From contig QJNS01000030.1 of assembly GCA_004154925.1 (NCBI GenBank), positions 362,521 through 426,520 on the forward strand: DNA of 64,000 nucleotides, in the 5' to 3' direction. Positions 48,593-59,570 of this stretch are shown one piece after another. The notes under the pieces are model-generated. The model had not been told where the DNA came from. It did no database searches and saw only the letters and a program-made list of their open reading frames with translations. The stretch is from Monosporascus cannonballus. Lineage: Eukaryota > Ascomycota > Sordariomycetes > Xylariales. The first letter of the stretch is position 1. Each line of letters opens with the position of its first letter. Made by a program: the position numbers and the translations under genes.

Positions 48593-51500
48593 TCGTAATC
48601 GTCATAAAATTAATTGGAAAACCGGTACCAAAAAATAAAATTTTTATACTTTTTTCCAGTTAAGTTACGTAAACGAGATAAAAAAATAAGGGAAAAGATT
48701 TTTGGAAAAAGGAAAAGGCGGATAACGACGATCGAAAGGACGAAGATCATAAGGTAACGGCCCTTTAATACAGTCAGGACCCCAAACCTCATAATTAATA
48801 ATACATTGACGCTGCGGAAAAAAAGAATTAACCAAAATATGTCAGTACTAACGCGCATAACCAAAGTAACGAACAGTACCGTACCGACGATTAGGATAAA
48901 ACCTGGGACGATAACGGCGATAGCGGCGATAAGGACGATAAGGATGACGATAACGGAATATGGCGTTAAAAAAAACTTAAAAAAAGTTTAAAGAAATAAA
49001 AAAAAAGAAAATTAAATAAAGAAAAAAAACAAAGATATAAATAAAGTAGGTGGTGCTAATGCGCTGGAATACGAAATTTAACGCATATGCTAAGATTAAG
49101 CTAAAAAATACCAAACCCGAAAAAGCAAACTAAATTTAAATACGAAACTTGGCGCATATATTAATACCGGAAAAGCCCACATCCGATATAAGGATACCAG
49201 CGTTAAAAAAGTCCTACAATTCCAATTGGTAGGATACCAAAACAAAACCGGAATCCCAGATATCCGATTGGTACATACCCTAGTAAGATACCAAAACACC
49301 ACGGCTATAATATTATAGTAACATATTAATTGAACTTTTTAATTTTTAAGGCTATTATTTTTATTATTTTAAATCGTTATTCAATTGCTTTAATTTCGCT
49401 TAAATGGTAATAATAATATATCGTATTCGTTTTTAATACCCGTTTTTTTATATTTTATTTTTTTTAAATAATACGGTTTTTGTTATATTTTATGCCTATA
49501 TTTATTATTATTATCGATTGAATATTAAGATCTTAATTTTTCTTTCGTTCGTTTATTAATAAGGAATAAAACGAACTTTATTTGGCTAATTCCGCCGTTA
49601 ATTAAAATTCCGTATTATCGTATTTATAGCAATCCTAAGATTATATCGTAATTTTCGAATAAAACGATGTCAAAATTAATTATCTGGTATTATCCTTAAA
49701 TAGAAATCTCGAGGTAATCAATTTCGCATATAATTTTTCCTTTTTCGGAAGCAAATTCCTAATTTCCGGCATTTGTCGTTATATATGGTTCTAATTTATA
49801 TTTTTATAACAATTTAAACTTATTAACTATATCCGGTATAATATAAATCCTGCCTAAAGTTCCGTAATTTATTATTATAATATATCAATATGTTCCGATT
49901 TATATTTCTAAAGTAATAAAATTATTAATGTTTTTTATTATTGCGTTTAAAATCTTTTTTAAAAGTTTCTTTAATTTTTTTAAGTTTCGTTATCCTGCAG
50001 CTTTTTTATAAATAACCTTTTTCTTTTAATTTCTATTCGAATTTGTCGAATCCTTTCTGTATTTTTTTGTTTAACGCGTTAAATCGCTATATTTATTGTT
50101 ATTGCCGGCATATTAGTCCTTTAAATTGTATTAATTATTTTTGGTTATGTTATATTTCTTTTCTTATCGAATAAATTATTTTTTTATATTTGCGATTACA
50201 TCTTATTATACGTTATTTTAATTATTATTCTAAAGATCTTTTGTAAATTAACGTATTTTTTCCATAATAACTTTCTTTTTTTAAAGATTTATAATAAATA
50301 TTAATTACAAATAAAAATCCGTAATAACTTTTTAACAATAATTTTTTTATCATGCGCTGGATTAATTTTTTTTTCGTTTACTAATATATTATCCATATTA
50401 ATAAAAGTGGTTTTTTTACGGATATTATTTTTTTCAGGCCAGCTTTCTATTTCGGCCAGTTAGTAGGTATTTTCTGAGGCTATAGCTCGAAACTGTCGAT
50501 ATTATTGCTTATTATTTTTATTATTTCTAAAATTGTTTGGAAAATTAAATCCTTTATAATATATATAAGTAATTCGTTCGTAAATATGTTACTTTTAATT
50601 TTCGTAATCAGGATATTTTCGTCGTCAATAATATATGGCATATATTTTGCCATATCGATTAGAAATTCCGGGACAGATTTTTTCTGTCCAGTTCTAATAT
50701 TTGCGTAATTATCTTTATAATGTTTCTTATTATGTTCGCGATATTTATTAAGTTTATTTTCTGGTTTTTCGCATTTCTTATTAGATTTTTTTATTATAAT
50801 GGTTTATGTTAGACCTTTTGTTACAAACCTAATATATATTTAGCTTGAATTATGTTAATAGCCTTGTTATTATTTTCTTAATTATTCCTAAATTTTTTTT
50901 CCGGTATAGGTATCTAGTTATCTTACCATAATTTCTTAGGTTTCTTGTATTTATAGGCCTTATATCTCATTTTGCTATAATTAAAGTATTTAATCTGGCT
51001 CCAGTTTGGTTTATAGATAATGCCGAGTTCTATAGATCCTAATACCGTTTCATAAGAAATAAGGAGTGCATTTCGTTTTTTCCCCTAGTTAAACCTATTA
51101 TATCTCGAACGTAAGGTATATTATTCTTTTTTTATAGTTTTTTAAATTGTCGATTATTAATTTTAATTACTTTTACAATATATTAATTCAAAATAATTAA
51201 TCGTTTAATCAAAATAATTTTATTTTTCGTATTATCCTTTAACCTTTTATAAAATATCTTAATAAAAATATCGGCTTCGTTATTTCTTTATTCAGCCTTA
51301 GCTGCAAAATTTCTAAAGGTTACGGTATACTTGGATACGGATTTTTCTTGTCGGAATTACAAAAGTTATTAAGCCGTAAATCGTTTTTTATCCGGATTGC
51401 CAAAAGTATCGCGTATTTTATCTTCAAAATTAGTATAAAGTAAAAAACAATTTATTAATAAAGTCCTTTTTATCCAATTCTTTTACTTCTAGGAAATTTT

Positions 51501-51848
51501 TTATAATAAATTTAAACCAATTAACAACGTCTTCTATTAGCTATATTCCTATTATTAAAACCTGATCCGCTGAGTCGCTAAGGTCTAAGAAATAAAGGTA
51601 AATTCGTGCTTAAGTCCAAAAGGTTTAACGGTTATCCATTTATCGTAAGGCTCCGGTTTCCTAGATTTTATACGGGCAAGAAAGGTTTGGGCAGGTAACG
51701 TAACCCTGATTTGTTAGATTTTTCTTTCCAGTTCCCAAATTCGAGTCTGAAACTGCTAAATAAAGATTTCCTAAATGCTGGTCGACACTTTGACAGTATT
51801 AAATATTGTTCAAAATTTGACGGTATTACTGAACAAAAACTTATAACG

Positions 51849-52261
51849 TATAATGACTTAATAATTTGACCAATTATTAAATCTTAGGTTAACGGGTTTA
51901 TATTAATAAAAATACTATAAGAATTTAAATAATAAATATAGTAATTATAATATATCTATTAATAGTAAAGCTATAAAAATATATTATAAATAATTAATAT
52001 TAATCAAAATTATAAATTAAAATTATTTAAATTATAATAACGATTGTATTTTATATATTGTTTATAATATCCTAACGATTTAAATTCGCTGGATTCGCTG
52101 GCGATTCTAACAATCCAAACTCGCTGGATTCGCTGGCGATCCTAGCAATCCAAACTCGCTGGACTCGGTGGCGATCCTAGCGATCCTCATAGTCACGTGA
52201 TCCAGGATGTCTCCACTTCCTTAACTGTTTCTGGTCGTGCTCAGCGTGTTGGGTCATGATA
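51849..52261 (-). repeat. E 5' LTR (413 bp)
   Basis: It contains three tandem 35-bp units (about 52,080-52,185, AATCCAAACTCGCTGGATTC). The outer 170 nt are GC-normal and the inner half is strongly AT-converted. Confidence 0.85.
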
Positions 52262-52861
52262 TTAATAAATTTGAAAAAAAGTTAAAAGAAAAAAGTTACC
52301 TGTAAAAACGCTTTAAAATAACAAAACCCTGAAAAATCAAGAAAAACTCCTAAAAAAAGCTTTAAATGCGACGATAAAAGCCATTAATAATCTTATTATC
52401 TTAGATATACGAATTAAAACGTACTAGTATATCGCAATAATAGACTATGAAGCTCTAGGCGGAAATTATATTGTACCAGATATGGTTAACGAGCTTAAAC
52501 TGTTATAAAAATACAAGTTAAAACCCTATATAACGACGAATGCCGAAAATCGGAAATTCGTTTACGATAACGGAAAGTTTATAGGTAAAATTAATTATTT
52601 CGAGAGTTTTATCCAAAATTCTTGTTAGATAATTAATTTCGATATCGTTTTATTCAGAAGCTGCGATATAATCTTAAAAATATTATGGATACGCCAATAT
52701 AAAATGTTGATTAAAAAAATTAGCCAGATAAGATTTATCTTATATCCTATTAATAAGTAAAAAAAAGATTTAAAATCTCAATATTCGATCGAGAATAACG
52801 ACGAATATAAGCATAAGAATACAACAAAAATCTTACTATCTAAAAAGATAAAGTATAAGAA

Positions 52862-53248
52862 TGTTACGACCTGACAAGCCACGGCCTCCAGGAACGGTCG
52901 CAACGAAGAAGGCCAAGAAAACTATGTGGATCAGGTCACGTAATGGATCACCAGCTTACTGGTGGTGAGCCAGTGAGCCGGATCACCAATTTACTGGTGG
53001 TAAACCAGTAAGCCGGATTACCAACTTACGGGTAATAATCCAGCTAAAAAGAGAAATATATATACGCTTATTAATTCCATAATTTAAATAATTTCAGTTT
53101 ATAATAATATTTCGTTATTTAAGATATTTTTGGTATTACGAAACGTAATACGTTATTATATTTATTACTTAAATTCTTATAATATTCCTATTAATATAAA
53201 TCTGTCGACTTAAGGTTTAATAATTTATTAAACCGTTTAGCCGTTATA
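52862..53248 (+). repeat. D 5' LTR (387 bp)
   Basis: It starts TGTTACGACCTGACAAGCC and has about 2.9 copies of a 35-bp unit at 52,945-53,044. The first 190 nt are GC-normal and the rest AT-converted. Confidence 0.9.
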
Positions 53249-53329
53249 TATTACAAGTTTTTATTTAATAGTACTATTAAATTCTAAGTAATATTTAATA
53301 TTATTAAAATATCAACCAGCATTTAGGAA

Positions 53330-56300
53330 AACCTTATTTAACAGTTTTAAGTTCGAATTCGGAAGTTAAAAAAAAGTTAGACAATTTAGGGTTATGCTAC
53401 CTGCCCAACCCTTTTTCGCCCGCATAAAGCCAAAAAAACCAGAACCTTACGATAAAAAAAATAACCCTTAGATTTTTTTAATTTAGGTACGAATTTACCT
53501 TCGCTTCCTAAACCTTAATAACCTAACGGATATGGTTTTAACAGTAAGAATATATTTAACAAAAAATACGGTTAATTAATTTAAACCTATTATAAAAAAT
53601 TGCCTAAAAATAAAAAAAATAAATAAAAAGAATTTTATTAACGAAATCTTTTTAACTTATATTAATTTCGAAAACAAAATGCGCGATAATTTCGGTAATC
53701 CGGATAAAAAACGATTAACGGCTTAACAATTGTTATAATTTTAATAATAAGGATTTATATCTAAATATATCGTAATTTTCAAAAATCATGCAGCTAAAGC
53801 CGGATAAGAAAATAATAAAGCTAACGCCTTTATTAATATATTTTATAAAAAGTTAAAAGATAATATAAAAAATAAGATTATTTAAATCAAACGATTAATT
53901 ACCTTAGACTAATATATCGCAAAGGTAATCAAAATTAATAATTGATAATTTAAAAAATAATAGGAAAAAAATAATATGGTTTACATTCGGAATAAAAGTT
54001 TAATTAGGGGAAAAAACGAAATATATTTTTTACTTTTTATGGAACGGCGCCAAAACTTATGGAATTCGGCGTTATCTATAAACAAGATTAAAGCCAGATT
54101 AAGTATTTTAACTGTAGCAAAATAAGATATAAAGCTTATAAATATAAAAAATCTAAAAAGCCACGATAGGATAACTAAATCTTTATACCGAAAAGATAAT
54201 TTAAAAATAATTAAGGAAACGATAATAAAGCTATTAATATAATTCAAGCTAAATACGTATTAGGTCCTAAATAAAAGGTTTAATAAGGACCATTATGATA
54301 AAAAATCCGACAAAATACGAAAAGTTAAAAAGCTAGCCTAATAAATAATACGAATATAGCAAAAGGCATTATAAGGATAATTACGCAAATACCAAAACTG
54401 AATAAAGAAAATCTGTCCCGGAATTTCCGATTAATACGGCAAAATGTATGCCATACATTATCGACGACGAGAATATCCTAATTACGAAAAATAAAAATAA
54501 TATATTTACGTACGAATTACCCGTATGTATTATAAGGGATTTGATTTTCTAAACCGTACCGGGCATAATAAAAACGATAAATAATAATATTAATAATTTC
54601 GAACCATAGCCCCAGAAAATATCTAATAATTGGCCGAAGCAAAAAATTGGTTTAAAGGAAAGTAATGCCCGCAGGAAAACCCCTTTTGTTATTATAAATA
54701 ATGTAATTATTAAACGGAAAAAAGTTAATTTAACGTACGATAAAAAAGTACTATTAAAAAGTTATTGCGGATTTCCATTTTTAATTAGCATTTATTATAA
54801 ATCTTTACGAAAAAAAGGTTATTAAGGAAAAAATATATTAATTTATAAAAAGTTTTAAAATGATAACCAGAACGACGCATAATAGAATGTAATCGTAAAT
54901 ATAAAAGAATAATTTACTTAATAAAAAAAAGAATTACAATAAAATTAAAAAAAATTAATACGGCTAAAAGGAATACTACGCCGACAATAATAATAAATAT
55001 AATAACTTAACGCGTTAAACGAAAAAACATACATAACGTTTAACAGATTCGAATAGAAATTAAAAAAAAAATTACTTATAAAAAAGCCATAAAATAATAA
55101 AACCCAAAGAAATCAAGAGGAATTTTTAAAAAAGGTTTTAAACGTAACGATAAAAAACATTAATAACTTTATTACGTTAAATATACAAATCGGAACGTAT
55201 TAATATACCGCAATAATAAATTGCAGAACTTTGGGCGAAAATTATATTATTTTAAACGTAATTAATAAATTTAAATTGTTATAAAAATATAAATTAAAAC
55301 CTTATACAATAACGAATACTAAAGGTTAAAAATTCGTTTACGATAACGGAAAAATTATACGCAAAATTAATTATTTTAAGATTTTTATTAAAAAATAATA
55401 CCAAACGCTTAATTTCGATATTATTCCATTTAGGAATTACGATATAATCTTAGGATTACTATGGATATGTTAGTACGGAATTTTAATTAACGGCAGAACT
55501 GGCCAAATAAAATTTATTTTATTTTTTGGTAATAAATAAAAAAAAGAAAAATTAAGATTTTAATATTTAATTAATAATAATAATAAATATAGGCATAAGG
55601 ATATAACAAATACCTTAGTACTTAAAGGAATAAAATATAAAAAAACGGGTATTAAAAAATATAACGCATTATTGTTACTATTAAAGCGAAATTAAAGTAA
55701 TTAAATAATGATTTAAAATAATAAGAACGGTAGCTTAAGGAATTAGAAAATTTCATTAATGTATTATTATAATATTATAGATACGAATAGCTTTTTAAGA
55801 AGGAGTTCGATACGAAATTATTAAAATATAGCGAATAAGATTATGAAATAATTTTTAAAAAAGGATTTTCGATAAAGTTTTACCTTATTTATAATCTTAA
55901 TAAAAACGAATTACGTATTTTTAAAGAATACCTGGAAGATCGGTTACAAAAAAAATAAATTTAACTTTCGAAATTATTAGCAGGATATCCGATATTTTTC
56001 GTACTTAAGAAAAATAAGAAATTACGATTTATAATTAATTATCAATAATTAAACGACGTTATTATTAAAAATCGAATATTATTATTTTTAATTACGGAAA
56101 TAAAAAATCGATTTTACGGAGTTAAATAATTTATAATATTAAATTTTAAAAATGGATATAACCTTATTAAGATTAAAAAAGGATATAAATGGAAAATAGC
56201 TTTTAAAACGAAATATGGATTATTTAAATATTTGGTTATACTAATAAGACTTATAAATGTATTAGCAACTTTTTAGCGGATAATAAATTATATATTATAA

Positions 56301-58590
56301 GAATATCTCGATGTTTTTATTGTTTGCTATCTCGACGATATTCTTATTTTTTTAAAAATAAAAAAAGTATACGCAAAATACGTTTATAAAGTTTTTTAAG
56401 CTTTATAGGACGTAAAGTTATTTATTAATGCAGAAAAGAATTAATTTTATATATAGGAGGTAAAATATCTGAGATATATTATTATTTTAGGACATATTAA
56501 AATGGACCCCAAAAAATTCGCTGTAATTATAGAATAGCAAACGCTAATAATAGTTAAGAAAATACAAGTATTCCTTAAATTCGCTAATTATTACAAAAGC
56601 TTTATTCGAAACTTTAGTAAAATAATTATACTTTTAATAAATCTTATAAAAAAAATTTAAATGGACGCCAGATACGGAAAGGGTATTTTAAGATATTAAG
56701 TATATAATTATTAACAGGCCAGTATTAATTATATACGATTTAAATTATTCCGTTAAATTAAAAACCGATATTTCGGATTACGTATTAAGCGTAGTAATTA
56801 AATAACGAAAGAATTAAAGTAAATTATACTTTATTATATTTTTTTCGTATAAGCTAAAAGGAATCGAATTTAATTACGGTATTTCAAATAAGGAATTTAT
56901 AGCTATTATTATAATATTTCGAAAGTTTAAATACTTTTTAAAAGGAAATTTATATCAGGTTAAAGTTTATATGGATTATTAAAATTTTACCCGATTTATT
57001 ACGATTAAGGAGTTTACAGAATAATAATTTCGTTACGCGAAAAAATTGGCGAACTTCGATTTCGTTATTATTTATAAGAAAAAATCAGAAAACGGCAAAG
57101 TAAATATTTTAAGTAAGCGATTAAGTTTCGAAAAAAATTGGTTAAAATTAACCATATAATTTTTGATATTATTATAGAAAGATATTTTCGCTTACGACAG
57201 ATTGTAATGATTTGGGTAATACTTTTCGCTATATATCAAAGAATTTAATAATATAACGATAATTTTTTAAAAAACCAAAAACAAATAAAATAGAAATTTT
57301 AAAGAAATATTAAAAAAATTTGGTACGAAAGATATACGAATATTAGTTATATGGACATCCAGGGATTTACAAAATCTTAAAGCGATTTTAAGGTATATAT
57401 TTTTTTCTTAAAATAAAATTAACGGTATAAAAGATAATACGGTAATATAATATTTACGTTAAAGTAAATGTTCGACGACATAAACCGTATGGAAAATTAT
57501 AATTATTATTAATCGTAAAGCGATTATAATATTTAGTTATATTCAATTTTATTATTAAGTTTTTTATATTAAAAACCTAATTATAAAAATATATTACGAT
57601 AATATTTTCGTAATCGTTAATTTATTTATAAACTTTTTTTATTTTTTCTCATATTATAAGGATATAAATGCCGAATAATTAGCATATATTTTTTAAATAT
57701 ATTTTTAATATATACGGATTATTAATAAAAATTATATCAGATAAAGGATCGATATTAGTATTTAAGTTTTGGCAAGGCTTAATAGCATAAATCGGCCTAA
57801 ATTATAAATTATCTAACGTATTTAAATTATAGATAAATAAATAAATAAAACGAATAAATTAAATTTTGGAAATTTATTTATAATATTATATTAATTTCGA
57901 ACAAAATAATTAGGCTAAGAAATTATTAATTGCATAATTAGCTTATAATATTAATTATTACGAAAGCATTAAAATAATATTTACGAATATTAATTTTGGT
58001 TTTTTTTAAAAATTTATAAAAAAGCGCGCGATAATAATTTAATTAATATTAAAGCAATTTTTACGTTACAATAATTACGATAACTGTATTAAGAAATAAA
58101 AATAAAATTAGAATTCGTACGAAATTAAATAAATAAATATTATAATTAAAAAAGGCTAAAAAGATTAATTTTTAATAAGGGAGAAATGGTTTTTTTCGTT
58201 ATAAAAAATATTTAAACGAAACTACCTAGCAAAAAATTCGATTTTAAATATATCGGTCTATATAAAATCGCCAAAAAAGTCTTAGAAAATAATTATTAAT
58301 TAGAATTTTAACCAAAAGTTAAATTTTATTTAATATTTTATATTTTCTTATTTAAATGAACAGCAAATACAATCAAAATACATACGGCATAAAACGATAT
58401 AAAAGTAAAAAACGAATAAGCGTACGAAATAAAGAAAATTTTCGATATGCGGAAATAAAACGGATTTACTTAATACTTAATTAAGTGGAAAAAATACCCG
58501 GATTCCGAAAATATTTGAAAATTTGCTAAAAATCTTATTAGCGCCCAGCGCCTATTGAAAAAGTTTTATTAGTAACGACGGAATTACCCG
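53330..58590 (+). pseudogene. D gag-pol remnant with intact RT catalytic motif
   Basis: This is a plus-strand polyprotein. At 56,310-56,350 the RT reads YLDVFIVCYLDDILIF; YLDD (56,328-56,339) is intact, unlike in A, B, C, E, G or H. RNase H reads TDISDYVLSVVIK (about 56,764-56,805). The integrase core is YDNIFVIV (about 57,595-57,620), with the following Asp and Arg altered. The chromodomain end reads YLIKWKKYPDSENI then FAKNLISAQRLLKKFY (about 58,470-58,580). Stops elsewhere make the element inactive. Confidence 0.75.
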
Positions 58591-58639
58591 AAATAATGGT
58601 ATTTCAGTTTACGAGATCTACGGAAAGAAGCTTTTAGTC

Positions 58640-59090
58640 CACCGTATTCCAATTAATAACATTTATCCTTCCTAAGGTTTGAACCTTGATTACGGATTCC
58701 GATTTTAATTATATAAAATCGTTAACATTATTTAAGGATTAAAAGGTACGATTAATAAGTTTCGCACTTTAAGATTAATAATGTTAACGTTAACGACGTA
58801 TGTGAAAAAGACGCATAAAAGTTTTGGATAAAGATTTTTCGGCCGTTAATTTTTCTTTTAATTTTTTCGATTTTGCGATATGGCGGTTAATTATAAAAAT
58901 AAGGATTTTTATCCCGTTATACGAACGACCCCGACGGACATATTCTTTATAACAAGAAACCTTATTTATTATTTGGTAATTAAGTTGCCGAACAAAATAA
59001 AAAAAATAAAATATTACGTTAAAACTTTCGAGTTTAATTAAATTAGCTAAGGTAAATCGTTGTTCGGATTTGTGAGAACGACGTTTAGAT
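58640..59090 (-). pseudogene. D antisense ORF (cysteine-motif/coiled-coil protein remnant)
   Basis: The minus-strand frame reads FYFFYFVRQLNYQIINKVSC then YKEYVRRGRSYNGI (about 58,915-59,010), NRHIAKSKKLKEKLTAEKSL (about 58,825-58,890) and TFMRLFHIRR. This is the same arrangement as in A. Four of the expected Cys positions are Tyr. The C-terminal part, near 58,640-58,700, is unclear. Confidence 0.55.
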
Positions 59091-59161
59091 ATACCGGAAA
59101 ATGTGTTAAAGGTCTGTAAAAAAACTTATTAGAAAAAAAGAAATCTTAAGGGCAAGATTTT

Positions 59162-59175
59162 GGGAAAAGGGGAAA
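59162..59175 (+). other. Polypurine tract of D
   Basis: GGGAAAAGGGGAAA lies three bases before the 3' LTR. Confidence 0.7.
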
Positions 59176-59178
59176 TCG

Positions 59179-59565
59179 TATTACGACTTAACAAGTTACG
59201 GCCTCTAGGAACGGTCGTAACGAAAAAGGCCAAGAAAATTATGTAAATTAGATTACGTAATAAATTACCAGCTTATTGGTGGTAAGCCAATGAGCCGGAT
59301 TACCAACTTACTGGTAATAAGCTAATAAACCGGATTATTAACTTATGGGTAATAATCTAGCTAAAAGGAAAAGGATATATACGCTTATTAATTTCATAGT
59401 TTAGATAATTTTAGCTTGTAATAATATTTCGTTACCCAAGGCACCTTTGGCATTACAAGACGTGATACGTTACTGTATTTATTGCTCAGATTCCCACGAT
59501 ACTTCTGCTAACCTAAACCCGTCGACTTAAGGTTTAATAGTTGGTTAAACCGCCTAGCCGTTACA
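59179..59565 (+). repeat. D 3' LTR (387 bp)
   Basis: It starts TATTACGACTTAACAAG and ends CCTAGCCGTTACA, with the same number of 35-bp units as its mate. The last 120 nt are GC-normal. Confidence 0.9.
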
Positions 59566-59570
59566 AAGAA

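Larger units (their letters stand above)
45764..49307. mobile_element. Element F: 3.5-kb DNA-transposon-like insertion in E, family unresolved
   Basis: E is homologous to B up to about 45,763 and again from about 49,308. The intervening 3,544 bp has no gypsy similarity. It is flanked by an 8-bp duplication TAATATTA (45,756-45,763 and 49,308-49,315), which may extend to 10-11 bp allowing one G/A change. Near-terminal inverted sequences CAGCCGTAATGT (45,772-45,783) and, from the right end reversed, TAGCCGTGGTGT match in ten of twelve bases. Sub-terminal GATACCAAAA words recur (45,879, 49,232, 49,288). An 8-bp or longer duplication suits hAT or Mutator-like elements, but no transposase was recognised. 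The left end is offset nine bases from the inverted repeat. Confidence 0.55.
42936..51780 (-). pseudogene. E gag-pol remnant (interrupted by F)
   Basis: This is a minus-strand polyprotein. RT residues LRFVTNYRQLNNIIIKNRIP lie in the open piece 45,333-45,539. The active-site region YLDIFVICYFDNVFVF lies at about 45,185-45,235 (YLDD changed to YFDN). The integrase core is near 43,890-43,950. The chromodomain end, PDSENTWEPAKNLIG, lies at about 42,990-43,035, with a stop at 42,936-42,938. F is inserted upstream of RT (45,764). Several stretches survive better than in A or H. Confidence 0.7.
41992..52261 (-). mobile_element. Element E: chromovirus inserted in A, hosting F
   Basis: The LTRs are 41,992-42,334 (343 bp) and 51,849-52,261 (413 bp), with a perfect TTAAT duplication (41,987-41,991 and 52,262-52,266). 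Removing F and its duplication leaves 6,718 bp, the family size. Minus-strand domain order is as in B. The 70-bp LTR length difference equals two 35-bp units. Confidence 0.85.
52862..59565 (+). mobile_element. Element D: complete chromovirus inserted in A
   Basis: It has two 387-bp LTRs (52,862-53,248 and 59,179-59,565), a perfect AAGAA duplication (52,857-52,861 and 59,566-59,570), and a total of 6,704 bp. A is continuous across it (GATAAAGTATAAGAA then AAAGGATAGATAC). The order on plus is gag, RT, RNase H, integrase, chromodomain, antisense ORF, polypurine tract. Confidence 0.9.
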
